From the NCBI RefSeq assembly GCF_000519205.1, contig NZ_JAFB01000044.1:1-64000 (forward strand): a DNA stretch of 64,000 nt. Reading direction: 5' to 3'. Source of the stretch: Amycolatopsis taiwanensis DSM 45107 (lineage in GTDB: Bacteria; Actinomycetota; Actinomycetes; Mycobacteriales; Pseudonocardiaceae). The notes below the pieces were generated by a model. It searched no databases. It saw nothing but the letters and a program-made list of their open reading frames with translations, and had not been told where the DNA came from. Positions 35,222-44,404 of the stretch are shown here, in pieces (position 1 is the first letter of the stretch; each line of letters starts with the position of its first letter). The position numbers were made by a program, and so were the translations under genes.

Positions 35222-37579
35222 TTACTTCAGCAGACTCAGGTCGATGGCGTCGGCCATTGCGTGGTAGCCGGCGTCGGAGGGGTGTAGGTGGTCGCCCGAG
35301 TCGTAAATCGGGTTCAGCCGGCGGGGGTTGGCCGGGTCGCGGACGGCCTTGTCGAAGTCGATCACCGCGTCGAAGATGGCGCCGCCACGGATGGTGGTGT
35401 TGACGATTTGGCGCACGTTTTCTCGTTCGGTGTTGTACGCGCGCCACCCCTCCCACGGGGTGATCGTCCCGCCGACGACGCGTAGGCCCTGTGCGTGGGC
35501 GCGTGCCACGATCTGGCGCATCGCGTCCGTGATCGCCACCGGGTCCGGGTGCGCCAGGTTGCCGATGTCGTTGATGCCCTCCAGGAAGATCACCGTCGTG
35601 GCGCCGGTCGAGGTCAGCATGTCCCGGTCAAGGCGGGCGAAGACGTTCGCGCCGCCGATGCCCGTCAGCGCCGAGCTGTCGAGGATCCGGTTGCCGCTGA
35701 TCCCGCTGTTGAGCACGCTCAACCTGGTCGGACCCGGTTGTGCCGCAAGGCGATCCGCCAACACGTCCGGCCACCGCAGGTCAGCGCTCACCGTCGAGTG
35801 GTCGCCGTCGGTGATCGAGTCGCCGAAGGCGATCACCGCGCCGCGGACAAACGGGTTCGTCACCTCGACGCCCGTCACGTAGTACCAGGCGCCCGTCGTC
35901 TGGGTGAACGCCGTGCCCGGCTCCTCCGCGGCGTGGTCGCCGGTCGGCGTCAGGAACGACGTTTGGTACGAGCGGGGATGAGACGTCACCATGCCGGACG
36001 GCTGCGGCGTGAACACCGTGACCAGCAGGTCGCCGTCCGCCGGCACGTCCAGGGACACCGGGTCGCTGAGGACCTCGGCGCCGACCGGGATCGTGATCGT
36101 TGGCGAGCCGCCGAACGTCACCTCGCGCATCGTGCCCGCGACCGCGTCGGGGGCGTCCGGCTTCGCGGCCACCGCCAGCGTGACCCGGCCCATCAGCGTC
36201 GGCGCCGTACCGTACACATTGGATAGACGAACGCGCGCCGCGTTGCCGCCCACGCTCGTGTGCACCACGTTGCGGATCGAGTTGTTGGCCAGACCCTGCT
36301 CGGTGCCGGGCGCGGGCTGGGCCATCGCGGTCTGCCAGGTGCCGACCCAGTGGTCGTGGGAAGAGGTGCCGTCCAGCTGGTCGAGCCGTACGGCCGCCGC
36401 CATCGCCTGGTAGCCGGCGTCCTTCGGGTGCAGGTGGTCGCCGGAGTCGAACTCCGGGCGGAGCCGCTTCGGGTCGGCGGGATCTCTTACGGCGGCGTCG
36501 AAGTCGACCACGCCGTCGAACGCGTCGCTGGTGCGGACGAAGTCGTTGACCGCGGCCCGCACGCCCTCGAGTTCCTCGGTGTAGTTGCTGGAACCCCCGA
36601 ACGGTGTGAGCGTGCCACCGAGGATCCGCAGGCCCTTCGCCCGCACCTGCGCGGAGATCTGTCGCAGCGCGGCGACGATCTCCGAAGGCCCGTGGTGTTG
36701 CGGCGCGCCGCCGATGTCGTTGATGCCGAGCAACACGATCACCGACTTCGCACCGGTCACCGTGAGCACGTCACGGTCCAACCTGGACAGTGCGTTCGGG
36801 TTCCATGTGTTGTTCAGCAACCGGTTCGAGCTGATGCCCGCGTTCACCACGCCGAGCCGCGTCGGCCCCGGCTGCGCGATCAGCCGGTCTGCCAGATAGT
36901 CCGGCCACCGGTGGTTGGCGTCGCGCGTCGAGTTGTTGCCGTCGGTGATCGAGTCGCCGAGCGTGACCACGGTGCCGGACGCCCGACTCAGGACGTCCAC
37001 ACGGCTCACGTACGGCCAGAACGTGATCTTCTCGAGGTACGCGCCGCCGGCCTCCTCGGTCGCGTGGTCGCCCGCGGCGCTGACGTACGAAGTCTGGTTG
37101 GCCACCTGGTGGTAGGTCACGGGTCCGCCCGCCTGTGGCGTGTAGACGCTCACCAGCAGGTTGCCACCCTCGGGCACAGCAAGAGAAACCGGGTCACTCT
37201 GGACCTCGCCGCCCGGCGGGATCGTGAGCGATGAGGCGCCGCCGAATGTCAGCGGCCGCACCGTGCCGGGCACCGCGTCCGGCGTGCTCGGCCCGGCGGC
37301 CACCGCGACGGTCACCGCGCCCAGCAACGCCGGCGCGGTCCCGAGGACGTTGGTCAACCCGACCCGCACAGCGGCGCCGCCGACGCTGGTGTGCACCACG
37401 TTGCGAACCGTCCGGTCCGCGTAACCGGTGGCCAGATTGGGCACTGTGCCGGTCGCGGACGCTCCCCACGTGCCGACCCAGTTGCCCGGCGGAGGATCCG
37501 CCGAAGCCGCGATCGGGGCGGGGCTACCGAATAAGAGCGCCAGACCGGCTACCAGCGCCATCTTGCGGAGGTAGGACAT
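35222..37579 (-). CDS. Secreted tandem SGNH/GDSL hydrolase (two copies in one protein)
   Basis: A 785-residue protein with a signal peptide (about residues 1-27, LVAGLALLFGSP then AIAASA-type cleavage region) and two homologous halves of about 380 residues. Each half begins with WVGTW, has the nucleophile block GDSITDG, then GINDIG, and ends with the catalytic pair SGDHLHP. An N-terminal beta-rich segment (RNVVHTSVGG, RVxLxNVxGTAP) precedes each catalytic domain. It is likely an extracellular esterase or lipase acting on plant or microbial polymers. GAGGAG precedes the ATG. Both halves keep the catalytic residues. Confidence 0.88.
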   Translation of the reverse strand: MSYLRKMALVAGLALLFGSPAPIAASADPPPGNWVGTWGASATGTVPNLATGYADRTVRNVVHTSVGGAAVRVGLTNVLGTAPALLGAVTVAVAAGPSTPDAVPGTVRPLTFGGASSLTIPPGGEVQSDPVSLAVPEGGNLLVSVYTPQAGGPVTYHQVANQTSYVSAAGDHATEEAGGAYLEKITFWPYVSRVDVLSRASGTVVTLGDSITDGNNSTRDANHRWPDYLADRLIAQPGPTRLGVVNAGISSNRLLNNTWNPNALSRLDRDVLTVTGAKSVIVLLGINDIGGAPQHHGPSEIVAALRQISAQVRAKGLRILGGTLTPFGGSSNYTEELEGVRAAVNDFVRTSDAFDGVVDFDAAVRDPADPKRLRPEFDSGDHLHPKDAGYQAMAAAVRLDQLDGTSSHDHWVGTWQTAMAQPAPGTEQGLANNSIRNVVHTSVGGNAARVRLSNVYGTAPTLMGRVTLAVAAKPDAPDAVAGTMREVTFGGSPTITIPVGAEVLSDPVSLDVPADGDLLVTVFTPQPSGMVTSHPRSYQTSFLTPTGDHAAEEPGTAFTQTTGAWYYVTGVEVTNPFVRGAVIAFGDSITDGDHSTVSADLRWPDVLADRLAAQPGPTRLSVLNSGISGNRILDSSALTGIGGANVFARLDRDMLTSTGATTVIFLEGINDIGNLAHPDPVAITDAMRQIVARAHAQGLRVVGGTITPWEGWRAYNTERENVRQIVNTTIRGGAIFDAVIDFDKAVRDPANPRRLNPIYDSGDHLHPSDAGYHAMADAIDLSLLK

Positions 37580-37699
37580 GGGATCTCCTCATCGTCGTGA
37601 TCACGAGTGAACGGTGAGGAACCATGGATAGTCAAGAATTGTCCAGTTTTCTGTCTACCGGTACTGGCGCAGGACTCGGGGGAACGCGGTGGTAAGAGA

Positions 37700-38932
37700 T
37701 CAGCCCACGGTGACCACTCGCGCCCACGCGGGTGGTGTGTCCGGCACGTAGTCGGGATCATTCTCGCGCCACGGCCGGGCCGGGCCTTGTCGAGGAAACA
37801 GTCCCACCACCGTCCGGCATGGTGGCCGTGCGTCGGGCCAGGGGGTCTGTCCGTCGGTCAGGGCCACGATGACGTCTGGTTGGGGGCTGGTGCGCAGGGC
37901 CTTGGCGAACCCGGTGCGCAGATCCGTGCCGCCGCCGCCCACCAGTGGAATTCCCTCGGCACGGCATAACGGAAATGTGATGTGGGCGGCGGCGTCGCAG
38001 GACAGCACCGTGACAAGATCACGTCGGCCACCCAGGGCCCGGACGATCGCGGTGATTTCGACGATCGCGCTGCCCAACTCGGCGTCGCTTACCGACCCGG
38101 AGGTGTCCACGATCACGAAGACACGAGGCGGCCGGCGCCGCAGGCTCGGCATGACGACTCCGGGCAGGCTGGCGGACCTGCGCGAGGGCCGGCCATAGGT
38201 GTAGTCCTCACCCGCACCGGAGCCGGAGATCGCCGAACGGAGCGCCGCTCCCAGCAGTTCCCGCCACGGCTGCGGCGGATGGAACGCCTCCTGCGCCCAC
38301 CGTTGCCAGCCCTTCGGGACACTGCCCGGGCGGGCGGTGATGCCCTGTGCCACCCGGAACCGGACGGCGTCTCGTTCCTGCGCGCTGAGCCCGTGCGCGC
38401 CGTCGGCTCCCAGATCCCATTCCCGTTCCAGCCCGTCGGCACCGCTGCCGCAGTCCAGCCACGCCAGCCCGTCGGTGTACGGCCCGAGCCGGAACCGGCG
38501 CAGGTAGTCCTCCATCAGTTGTCCCTCGGGCAACCTGAGCAGCGCTGGTCGGACGGCGCCCTCGGGCTGTGCCAAGCCAGCTCCGAACACGTCATCGTTG
38601 ATCTCGCAGTCCGCGGCGATGTTCATCCGCAATCGCTCGCCCGGCCCGGTCAATCCGTGCTGCACCGCGAACCGGTCGCTGCGCCCGTGATGATCGCGCA
38701 GCAGGTGCGAGACCTCGTGCACCCACACCCCGGCCAGTTCCTCCAACGGGGTTCGATCCACGAACGCCGGCGAGACGTAGCAGCGCCAGTGCCGGTCCAC
38801 GGCCATGGTCGGCACTTGCCGCGATTCCACGGTATGCAATGCGAATAGTGCCGTCGCCAGATATGGCCGGCTCCGGGCCGCGTGCAACCGGGCGGCGAAA
38901 AGCTTTTCCTCGTCCAGGCTCCCCGGCGTCAT
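37700..38932 (-). CDS. VWA-like domain protein with putative metallopeptidase domain (DUF2201-type)
   Basis: About 410 residues. The N-terminal half carries a zincin-like motif, VWVHEVSHLLRDHHGR (HExxH), plus NIAADCEIND. The C-terminal half is a von Willebrand A-like domain with the MIDAS start VFVIVDTSGSVSD, GGGTDLRTGF and VIVALTDGQTPWP. Proteins of this build usually stand beside a MoxR-type AAA+ ATPase and act as its partner. Its ATG overlaps the stop of the MoxR gene by four bases, so the two are coupled. The physiological target is unknown. Confidence 0.85.
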   Translation of the reverse strand: MTPGSLDEEKLFAARLHAARSRPYLATALFALHTVESRQVPTMAVDRHWRCYVSPAFVDRTPLEELAGVWVHEVSHLLRDHHGRSDRFAVQHGLTGPGERLRMNIAADCEINDDVFGAGLAQPEGAVRPALLRLPEGQLMEDYLRRFRLGPYTDGLAWLDCGSGADGLEREWDLGADGAHGLSAQERDAVRFRVAQGITARPGSVPKGWQRWAQEAFHPPQPWRELLGAALRSAISGSGAGEDYTYGRPSRRSASLPGVVMPSLRRRPPRVFVIVDTSGSVSDAELGSAIVEITAIVRALGGRRDLVTVLSCDAAAHITFPLCRAEGIPLVGGGGTDLRTGFAKALRTSPQPDVIVALTDGQTPWPDARPPCRTVVGLFPRQGPARPWRENDPDYVPDTPPAWARVVTVG

Positions 38933-40191
38933 CGGCTGGTACCTGCGCCGGCCGCAGTTTGTGCTCCGGCCCGGTCTGCCCGCCGCGACAGCGACACCGC
39001 CCCAGCCAGCCGCTCGATCGCCGCCGGTACCTGCCAGTCGTCGCGGCGCAGCGCGGCGAGCGTGGCCGCCGGTACGACCACCAGATCCGGGGCGCCGGTT
39101 TCCAAGGCCAGGACCAGCAGGGTCCACGCCGCGTCCCAGCGGGATTGCTCCGGTCGCCGGCGCACCGCCTCCACCACGCCGTCGAGCACCGTCTGGCGCA
39201 GGTCGCCGCGCTCAGGCAGAACGGCCGCCGCCGGGTCCGCCAGCAGCACCTCGGGGTCCGGCAGATCCATTCGGTCCAGGCTCGCCAGCAACTCCAGCCC
39301 CGGACCATCTCCCACGGTGCCCCGCACCAACATGGACAGCACCTCCCGAGAGGTGCCCGCCGCGGTGGCGAAAGCGATCAGACGCAGTGCCATCTCCCAA
39401 CTGCGCGGTGAGGGCCACGGACCGCCCCGGCGTGCTTCGTTCTTCGGCAGTTGATGCGCAAGTCCGGGCCGGGCGGCGAGGAGTTCGCACACTGCCCGGC
39501 GGGCGAACGTCACAGCGTCGTGCAGCCGCCCCGAGTCCAGTCGTGGCAGCGCTGCCCGCGGCCACGTCCCGCCCAGCCCGCGCACCACGACCTCGTGGTC
39601 GTAAGTCCACTGTAGATGGACGAACCGGTTGGCCAGCGGCGGGCTCAACTCCCAGCCGTCGGCCGCGGAGGACCGTGGATTGGCGGCGGCCACGATCCGG
39701 ACCTCAGGCGGAAGCCGCAGGGCGCCGACCCGGCGCTCGAGCACGAGGCGCAACAGCGCGGCCTGGACGGCTGGTGGTGCGGTGGACAGCTCGTCCAGGA
39801 ACAGAAGTCCTCGACCGGTCTGGACCAGACGCACGGCCCAGTCCGGTGGCGCCATCGGAACACCCTGCACCGCGGGGTCATCACCGACCACCGGCAGGCC
39901 GGAGAAGTCGGATGGCTCGTGCACGCTGGCGATCACCGTGGTCAGCGGCAGTTCGAGAGCGTTGGCGAGGTCGTTCAGGGCCGCGGTCTTGCCGATCCCC
40001 GGCTCTCCCCACAGCAGCACCGGCAAGTCGGCGCACACGGCCAGGCTCAGGGCTTCCAACTGAGTGTCGGGACGCGGCTCGGTGGCCGTGTCCCGCAGCA
40101 GGGCAAGCAGATCGGCCGCGACGTCGAGCGGCCGGGGATGAGCCCCCTCGGAAGGAATATCCGTGGCAGCGGACGGAACAGATACCAGCAT
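38929..40191 (-). CDS. MoxR-type AAA+ ATPase
   Basis: A 420-residue AAA+ protein. Walker A is LLWGEPGIGKTAAL, Walker B LLFLDELSTAPP, sensor 1 IVAAANPRSSA and the later ANRFVHLQW, matching the MoxR/RavA-like branch. The C-terminal 150 residues are helical and less conserved. The ATG at 40191 has AAAAGGTGA upstream, the same leader as the next gene, and the long N-terminal extension of the open frame is not used. MoxR ATPases remodel VWA-domain partners, encoded immediately downstream here. Confidence 0.87.
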   Translation of the reverse strand: MLVSVPSAATDIPSEGAHPRPLDVAADLLALLRDTATEPRPDTQLEALSLAVCADLPVLLWGEPGIGKTAALNDLANALELPLTTVIASVHEPSDFSGLPVVGDDPAVQGVPMAPPDWAVRLVQTGRGLLFLDELSTAPPAVQAALLRLVLERRVGALRLPPEVRIVAAANPRSSAADGWELSPPLANRFVHLQWTYDHEVVVRGLGGTWPRAALPRLDSGRLHDAVTFARRAVCELLAARPGLAHQLPKNEARRGGPWPSPRSWEMALRLIAFATAAGTSREVLSMLVRGTVGDGPGLELLASLDRMDLPDPEVLLADPAAAVLPERGDLRQTVLDGVVEAVRRRPEQSRWDAAWTLLVLALETGAPDLVVVPAATLAALRRDDWQVPAAIERLAGAVSLSRRADRAGAQTAAGAGTSR

Positions 40192-40270
40192 TCGATCACC
40201 TTTTGGTCGAGTCGGGGCCGTGCACCGGCCGCGGGGTCTGGGATGAAGGAGGAAGCGAGGTTCTCCAGGG

Positions 40271-41674
40271 TCAGCGAGAGGTCGCGTGGCGCGGGTGGGA
40301 CCGGATATCACGGCGGTGGCGAGTGTCCCAAGTGGACGGAGGCGGTCCGAGCCCGACGAGTCCGGCCCGATAGAGCCCATGAGTGAGCCGGCGACGCACC
40401 GCCGTCTCCATCTCGTCGCGCAATGCGCCGCCGCGAAGGAGTACATCCGGTCCAAGCAGGCCTTCGACGGCAGCCAGCGCACCGGCGGCGTCGCCGTGGT
40501 CCAGACGGGCGCGAACGTCCGCGAGACATTCCGGGAACCGGTGTGCCTCGTCGATCGCCCGCAGGCATGGCAATGCGGTACCGCCCAACGCGACCAGCAG
40601 TTCCTCGCGGCGAATCTCGTCGGAATCGTGGTCCAGCGGGACGAGCACCCCGTTCACCACGCCGATCCGGTGCTTGGCGCCACGGCAATCGACGAGGTGC
40701 GAATTCCCTGAGCCGTCCGGATTCCGCGACGCACCGGCCGGCCGATGGTCCGGTACGAGTGCCGATGCGACAAGCGGGTGCAGCCGATCGGCGTCGATCA
40801 ACCCTCTGCGGAGCAATTCGAGGTCAGGTAGTACCCAGGTCGCCGCGTCCGGTAGGACCGGCCACACCGGGGCGCGGCCCGTCGTGGGGAGCGCCGTGAT
40901 CCTTGGTGTCGACGGCCCGGCCGCCTCGCCCTGCGTGCCCGGGTCCAGTACCAACCAGTGCCGGGTACTGAGCCGCACGGTGACGGCGCCGTCCGCACGC
41001 CCCTCCGCGCGCAGCAGCAGGGCCGCCTCAGCCACCCATCGGTCCACGGCACAGCCGCTTCCCTCCGTCATTACCTCAGCAGGAATCTGCTCCACTGCGA
41101 GATCGCTGCCCGCGTGCCACCGCGCGGCCCCGGACCGTTCCGACAGCTCACCGGTCCTTCGGGCGTCCCACAAGTGGCGGTGCAGGTCGAGGCGGAACCG
41201 CCGGTCGGGACGGGGGTGCGGATGTATGCCCGCTCCGGCTCGGGGGCAGGACGGGTCCCACAGTGCGAGGCTGATCCGCTGACCGGCATCCGCCCAGGCC
41301 GGCGGCGTACGCGCCACGAGGTGTATCGCGCCGCCGCTGTCAGCCCCCGCCGGAAGGTACTGAGCGAGAGAGACGGTCAGGCCGGGCCGTAACAGGCCGT
41401 CTGGACCAATCCTCGGAAAATGCCAGCGGAGCAGGTCCGGAGCCAGATGACGTAGATCGGCGCGGACCTGTGCCGCGAACCGCCGGCCATGGGTTCGGAC
41501 CACGGCCCGCAGGTTCAGATCTACGTCGACCCGCGCGGCAGCACATGCCCCAGCCCAGTCGCCCACGGCACGGCGGGCAGTCGCAAACTCGATCATCGAC
41601 GGCGGCACGGCGAACTCGCGCACGCGCGACCAGAAAAGAAGGCGGGAATCCTCGTCCACGGTCCAGGAGCGCAT
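40271..41674 (-). CDS. Uncharacterised protein of the MoxR/VWA operon
   Basis: A 467-residue protein, first gene of the three-gene operon, with no domain I can name. It has a long N-terminal region rich in Trp, Arg and Asp, a central part with several short beta-like strands, and a C-terminal stretch GVVNGVLVPLDHDSDEIRRE followed by LVALGGTALPCLRAIDEAHR. No signal peptide or membrane segment. The ATG at 41674 is preferred over the GTG at 41680 because of spacing to AAAAGGTGA. A proximal protein of this kind is the expected third partner (adaptor or effector) in MoxR-VWA systems, but that is inference. Confidence 0.75.
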   Translation of the reverse strand: MRSWTVDEDSRLLFWSRVREFAVPPSMIEFATARRAVGDWAGACAAARVDVDLNLRAVVRTHGRRFAAQVRADLRHLAPDLLRWHFPRIGPDGLLRPGLTVSLAQYLPAGADSGGAIHLVARTPPAWADAGQRISLALWDPSCPRAGAGIHPHPRPDRRFRLDLHRHLWDARRTGELSERSGAARWHAGSDLAVEQIPAEVMTEGSGCAVDRWVAEAALLLRAEGRADGAVTVRLSTRHWLVLDPGTQGEAAGPSTPRITALPTTGRAPVWPVLPDAATWVLPDLELLRRGLIDADRLHPLVASALVPDHRPAGASRNPDGSGNSHLVDCRGAKHRIGVVNGVLVPLDHDSDEIRREELLVALGGTALPCLRAIDEAHRFPECLADVRARLDHGDAAGALAAVEGLLGPDVLLRGGALRDEMETAVRRRLTHGLYRAGLVGLGPPPSTWDTRHRRDIRSHPRHATSR

Positions 41675-41939
41675 CAGCACTCACCTTTTGCGGACGGAAC
41701 CCCCGATCTGTTCACGTAGGTAACCATTGCGATCAGCGTATCAGGCATGTGCGGTCACTATGCGCGGTAACCCCGGTTCGCCTCACACGATGATGCGCTC
41801 GATGGAAGCGACGCGGTGTCCTCGCCGAAGCCGCACCCGGCCAGCGTAGAAGCGCCACGGTCTCTTGCTGCGGAAGTGCCGTAGAGACTGGAGGAATCGG
41901 TCCCGAGCGCCTGTCGTCTCGTCCCTCTCGGCCAGAGTC

Positions 41940-41990
41940 GGTGTCCTATGCACTTGCTGTTGCACGCACTGCGTGCATAATGAGGACACC
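41940..41990. promoter_or_regulatory. Nested inverted repeats with promoter-like boxes
   Basis: An outer perfect repeat, GGTGTCCT (41940-41947) and AGGACACC (41983-41990), encloses an inner one, TGCACGC (41961-41967) and GCGTGCA (41971-41977). A -35-like TTGCTG (41954) and a -10-like CATAAT (41976) with 16 bases between them fit inside. This is probably the promoter/operator of the serine hydrolase gene. No regulator gene adjoins it. Confidence 0.6.
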
Positions 41991-42039
41991 GCTGCGAAGC
42001 GGCCGCTGGGGCCGGATGGAAAACGAAAGGACACCCGTC

Positions 42040-43233
42040 GTGGAGAACCCACTGGATCCCGCCGAGCTGAATGCCGCCATGGAAAATGTCCACCGCGCCG
42101 GGATACCGGGCTTGTTCGCCGAGGTGCGCGACGGTGACCAGGTCTGGCGCGGTGCCGCCGGGGTCGCCGATGTCGCCACCGGTCGTCCCGTCACCGCCGA
42201 CATGCGGCACCGCGTCGGCAGCATCACCAAGACCTTCACCGCCGCCGCGGTGCTGCAGCAGGTCGAGAGCGGTGAGATCGGTCTCGACACACCGATCAGC
42301 CGCTACCTGCCGCGGCTGATTCCTGGAGAACGCGGTGACGCGATCACGGTCCGAATGTTGATCAACCACACCAGCGGGCTCGCTGAATACCTTCCTTATG
42401 CCTACCCTTCCCTCAAGGCTTTCCCCGCCCTGGCGAACACCGGGCCCCAGAGCCTGGACGACAACCGGTTCACGCGATTCGACGCAGGCGAACTGATCGA
42501 GATGGGGGTCACCGCACCTGCTGTCGGCACCCCGGGCGGCACTCCGGGGGTGTACTCCAACACCAACTACCTGCTCCTCGGTGAACTGCTGGAACAGGTG
42601 ACCGGCACGAAGGCGGACAAGTACATCACCCAGAACGTCATTGAGCGCGCTGGACTCCGAGACACCGAACTCCCCACCGAACCGTACGTCGACGGGCCAC
42701 ACTCGCAGATGTACGAGGCGTGGTTCGGCATGATCGACCCGCCGCGCGACTACAGCGTTTTTGACATGTCATGGGTGGGGCCGGCCGCCTCGCTGATATC
42801 GACCGTCGCGGACCTCAACCGCTTCTTCGGCATGCTGCTGGCCGGCGAGATCGTCAGCCGGTCATCGCTGGCGCAGATGCAACGCACCGTCCCGGTCATC
42901 TCCCAAGAGGGCAAGATCATCGACTATGGCCTCGGCCTGCACCCGATGCAGGCACCCGGCCACGGCACCTTCTGGGGCCATGGCGGCTCGGCGTGGGGCG
43001 CCGGAGCGCTGGCCATGACCCGGGCCGACGGCAAGCGGCAGCTGTCCATCGCGGTGAACCTGCAGCGGTGGAACAGTCTCGACTCATCGGGCAAACCGAA
43101 GCCTCATCCCATCGACGACGCGCTTGCGGCTCTCTACCAGGTCGCGATGTACGGCAATTCCGGAGATGCCCCAAGGGAAGCCGTCACAGGTCACCCAACG
43201 CGATCAGAGGCGATTCGACGCAGTCGGCGATGA
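42040..43233 (+). CDS. Serine hydrolase of the beta-lactamase / DD-peptidase family
   Basis: About 397 residues of the class C beta-lactamase-like family. The nucleophile motif is VGSITKTFTAAAVL (SxxK), YSNTNYLLLGELL gives the YxN motif, and GHGGSAWGAGAL holds the third-box HGG. There is no clear signal peptide, so it is probably cytoplasmic or exported by another route. The start is GTG at 42040, eight bases after GAAAGGA; an ATG at 42016 is an alternative. The promoter region carries nested palindromes. Its 3' end overlaps the converging E2 gene by 50 bases. Confidence 0.85.
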   Translation: MENPLDPAELNAAMENVHRAGIPGLFAEVRDGDQVWRGAAGVADVATGRPVTADMRHRVGSITKTFTAAAVLQQVESGEIGLDTPISRYLPRLIPGERGDAITVRMLINHTSGLAEYLPYAYPSLKAFPALANTGPQSLDDNRFTRFDAGELIEMGVTAPAVGTPGGTPGVYSNTNYLLLGELLEQVTGTKADKYITQNVIERAGLRDTELPTEPYVDGPHSQMYEAWFGMIDPPRDYSVFDMSWVGPAASLISTVADLNRFFGMLLAGEIVSRSSLAQMQRTVPVISQEGKIIDYGLGLHPMQAPGHGTFWGHGGSAWGAGALAMTRADGKRQLSIAVNLQRWNSLDSSGKPKPHPIDDALAALYQVAMYGNSGDAPREAVTGHPTRSEAIRRSRR

Positions 43234-44404
43234 ACCGCAGAAATCCGCCGGCTGTGCCGCCGTCGCAAACGCGGTGGTCGAAGGCGAGCGTTAGTTGGCA
43301 GATCTTGCGGGCCACGACCTGGCCGCCGGTGACCCAGGGGCGTTCGGTGATCCGGCCGATGCCGAGGATCGCGGCTTCGGGGTGATTGATGATCGCGGCC
43401 GAGCCGTCCACGCCGAACACGCCGTAGTTGTTCACGGTGAACGTGCCGCCGGTGAGCCGGCTGGGCGCCAGCGTGCCCTCGCGGGCGGCGGCGGTACGTG
43501 CGCCGATGGCCTCGGCGAGTTCGCGGGTGCTCAGCCGGTCGGCGTCGGACACGACGGGTACGACGAGTCCACGGCTGGTCTGCGCCGCGAAGCCCAGGTG
43601 CACCGCGCCGAGGACCACGATCGCGTCGCCCTCGACGCGCGAGTTGAGCTCCGGGTAACGGCGGAGCCCGGCGATGGTGAACCGGGCCAGCAGAGACAGC
43701 AGGCTCACCGGCCGTTCGGGGCATTTCGCGTTGAGGGCCGCGCGAGCGGCGAGCAGTTCGGTGGCGTCGGCGTCCACCCAGACGGTGGCTTCGGGGATCT
43801 CCCGGCGTGAGGTGCTGAGCTTGTCCGCGACCGCCTTCCGCAGGCCCCGCAACGGGATCCGCCGATCACGATCGCCGGTGACGGTCTCCGTTCGTGCGAT
43901 CAGCACCGCCTCGACGTCCGCCCGCCGGATGATGCCGCCCGGGCCGGTGCCGGTGATCCCGGCCAGGTTCACGCCGTTGTCCCGGGCGATCTTGCGCACC
44001 AGCGGGGAGATCACGGCGGGACGGGCGTTACGGGGTGGCGCCGGGCGGTCGGCCACAGCCGTGGTTCCTCGCCGTCGCCGTCGCGCAGGCATGCCGGGGG
44101 TGCCGTAGCCGATCAGCACATTGCCGCTGCCTTTCCCGGCCGTGACCACGCCGGGTTCGGTGAAACCACCGGGTGGTTGGACCGTGATCAGCGGTGTGCC
44201 CACGGCAAGGGTCTGGCCGGGTTCGCCATGCCGGGTGATCACGGTCCCGGCGAAGGGAGCCGGCACCTCGACCGCGGCTTTGGCGGTCTCGACTTCGACG
44301 ACGGGCTGGTCGACTTCAATCCCGTCGCCCACCTCGACCAGCCAGCGCACGATCTCCGCCTCGGTGAGTCCCTCGCCGAGGTCGGGCAGCAGAAAGTCAG
44401 GCAT
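43184..44404 (-). CDS. bkdC: Branched-chain 2-oxo acid dehydrogenase E2 (dihydrolipoyl acyltransferase)
   Basis: A 406-residue E2 subunit. The N-terminal lipoyl domain has the modified lysine in VETAKAAVEVP. The peripheral-subunit-binding domain is ISPLVRKIARDNGVNLAGIT through GGIIRRADVEAVL. The catalytic domain ends with the family HxxxDG as LAFDHRVCDGGTAGG. It transfers the acyl group to CoA. It is the last gene of a three-gene operon; its ATG lies inside the end of the E1-beta gene (8-base overlap). The E3 subunit is not encoded here. Confidence 0.92.
   Translation of the reverse strand: MPDFLLPDLGEGLTEAEIVRWLVEVGDGIEVDQPVVEVETAKAAVEVPAPFAGTVITRHGEPGQTLAVGTPLITVQPPGGFTEPGVVTAGKGSGNVLIGYGTPGMPARRRRRGTTAVADRPAPPRNARPAVISPLVRKIARDNGVNLAGITGTGPGGIIRRADVEAVLIARTETVTGDRDRRIPLRGLRKAVADKLSTSRREIPEATVWVDADATELLAARAALNAKCPERPVSLLSLLARFTIAGLRRYPELNSRVEGDAIVVLGAVHLGFAAQTSRGLVVPVVSDADRLSTRELAEAIGARTAAAREGTLAPSRLTGGTFTVNNYGVFGVDGSAAIINHPEAAILGIGRITERPWVTGGQVVARKICQLTLAFDHRVCDGGTAGGFLRFIADCVESPLIALGDL

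Noticed and set aside
35495-37234. Long plus-strand frames opposite the SGNH hydrolase
   Set aside because: Shadow frames of a gene with duplicated, clearly conserved domains on the minus strand.
41783-42052. Small minus-strand frame upstream of the serine hydrolase
   Set aside because: Part of it looks protein-like, but it runs through the nested-repeat promoter, has no ribosome site and no recognisable domain.
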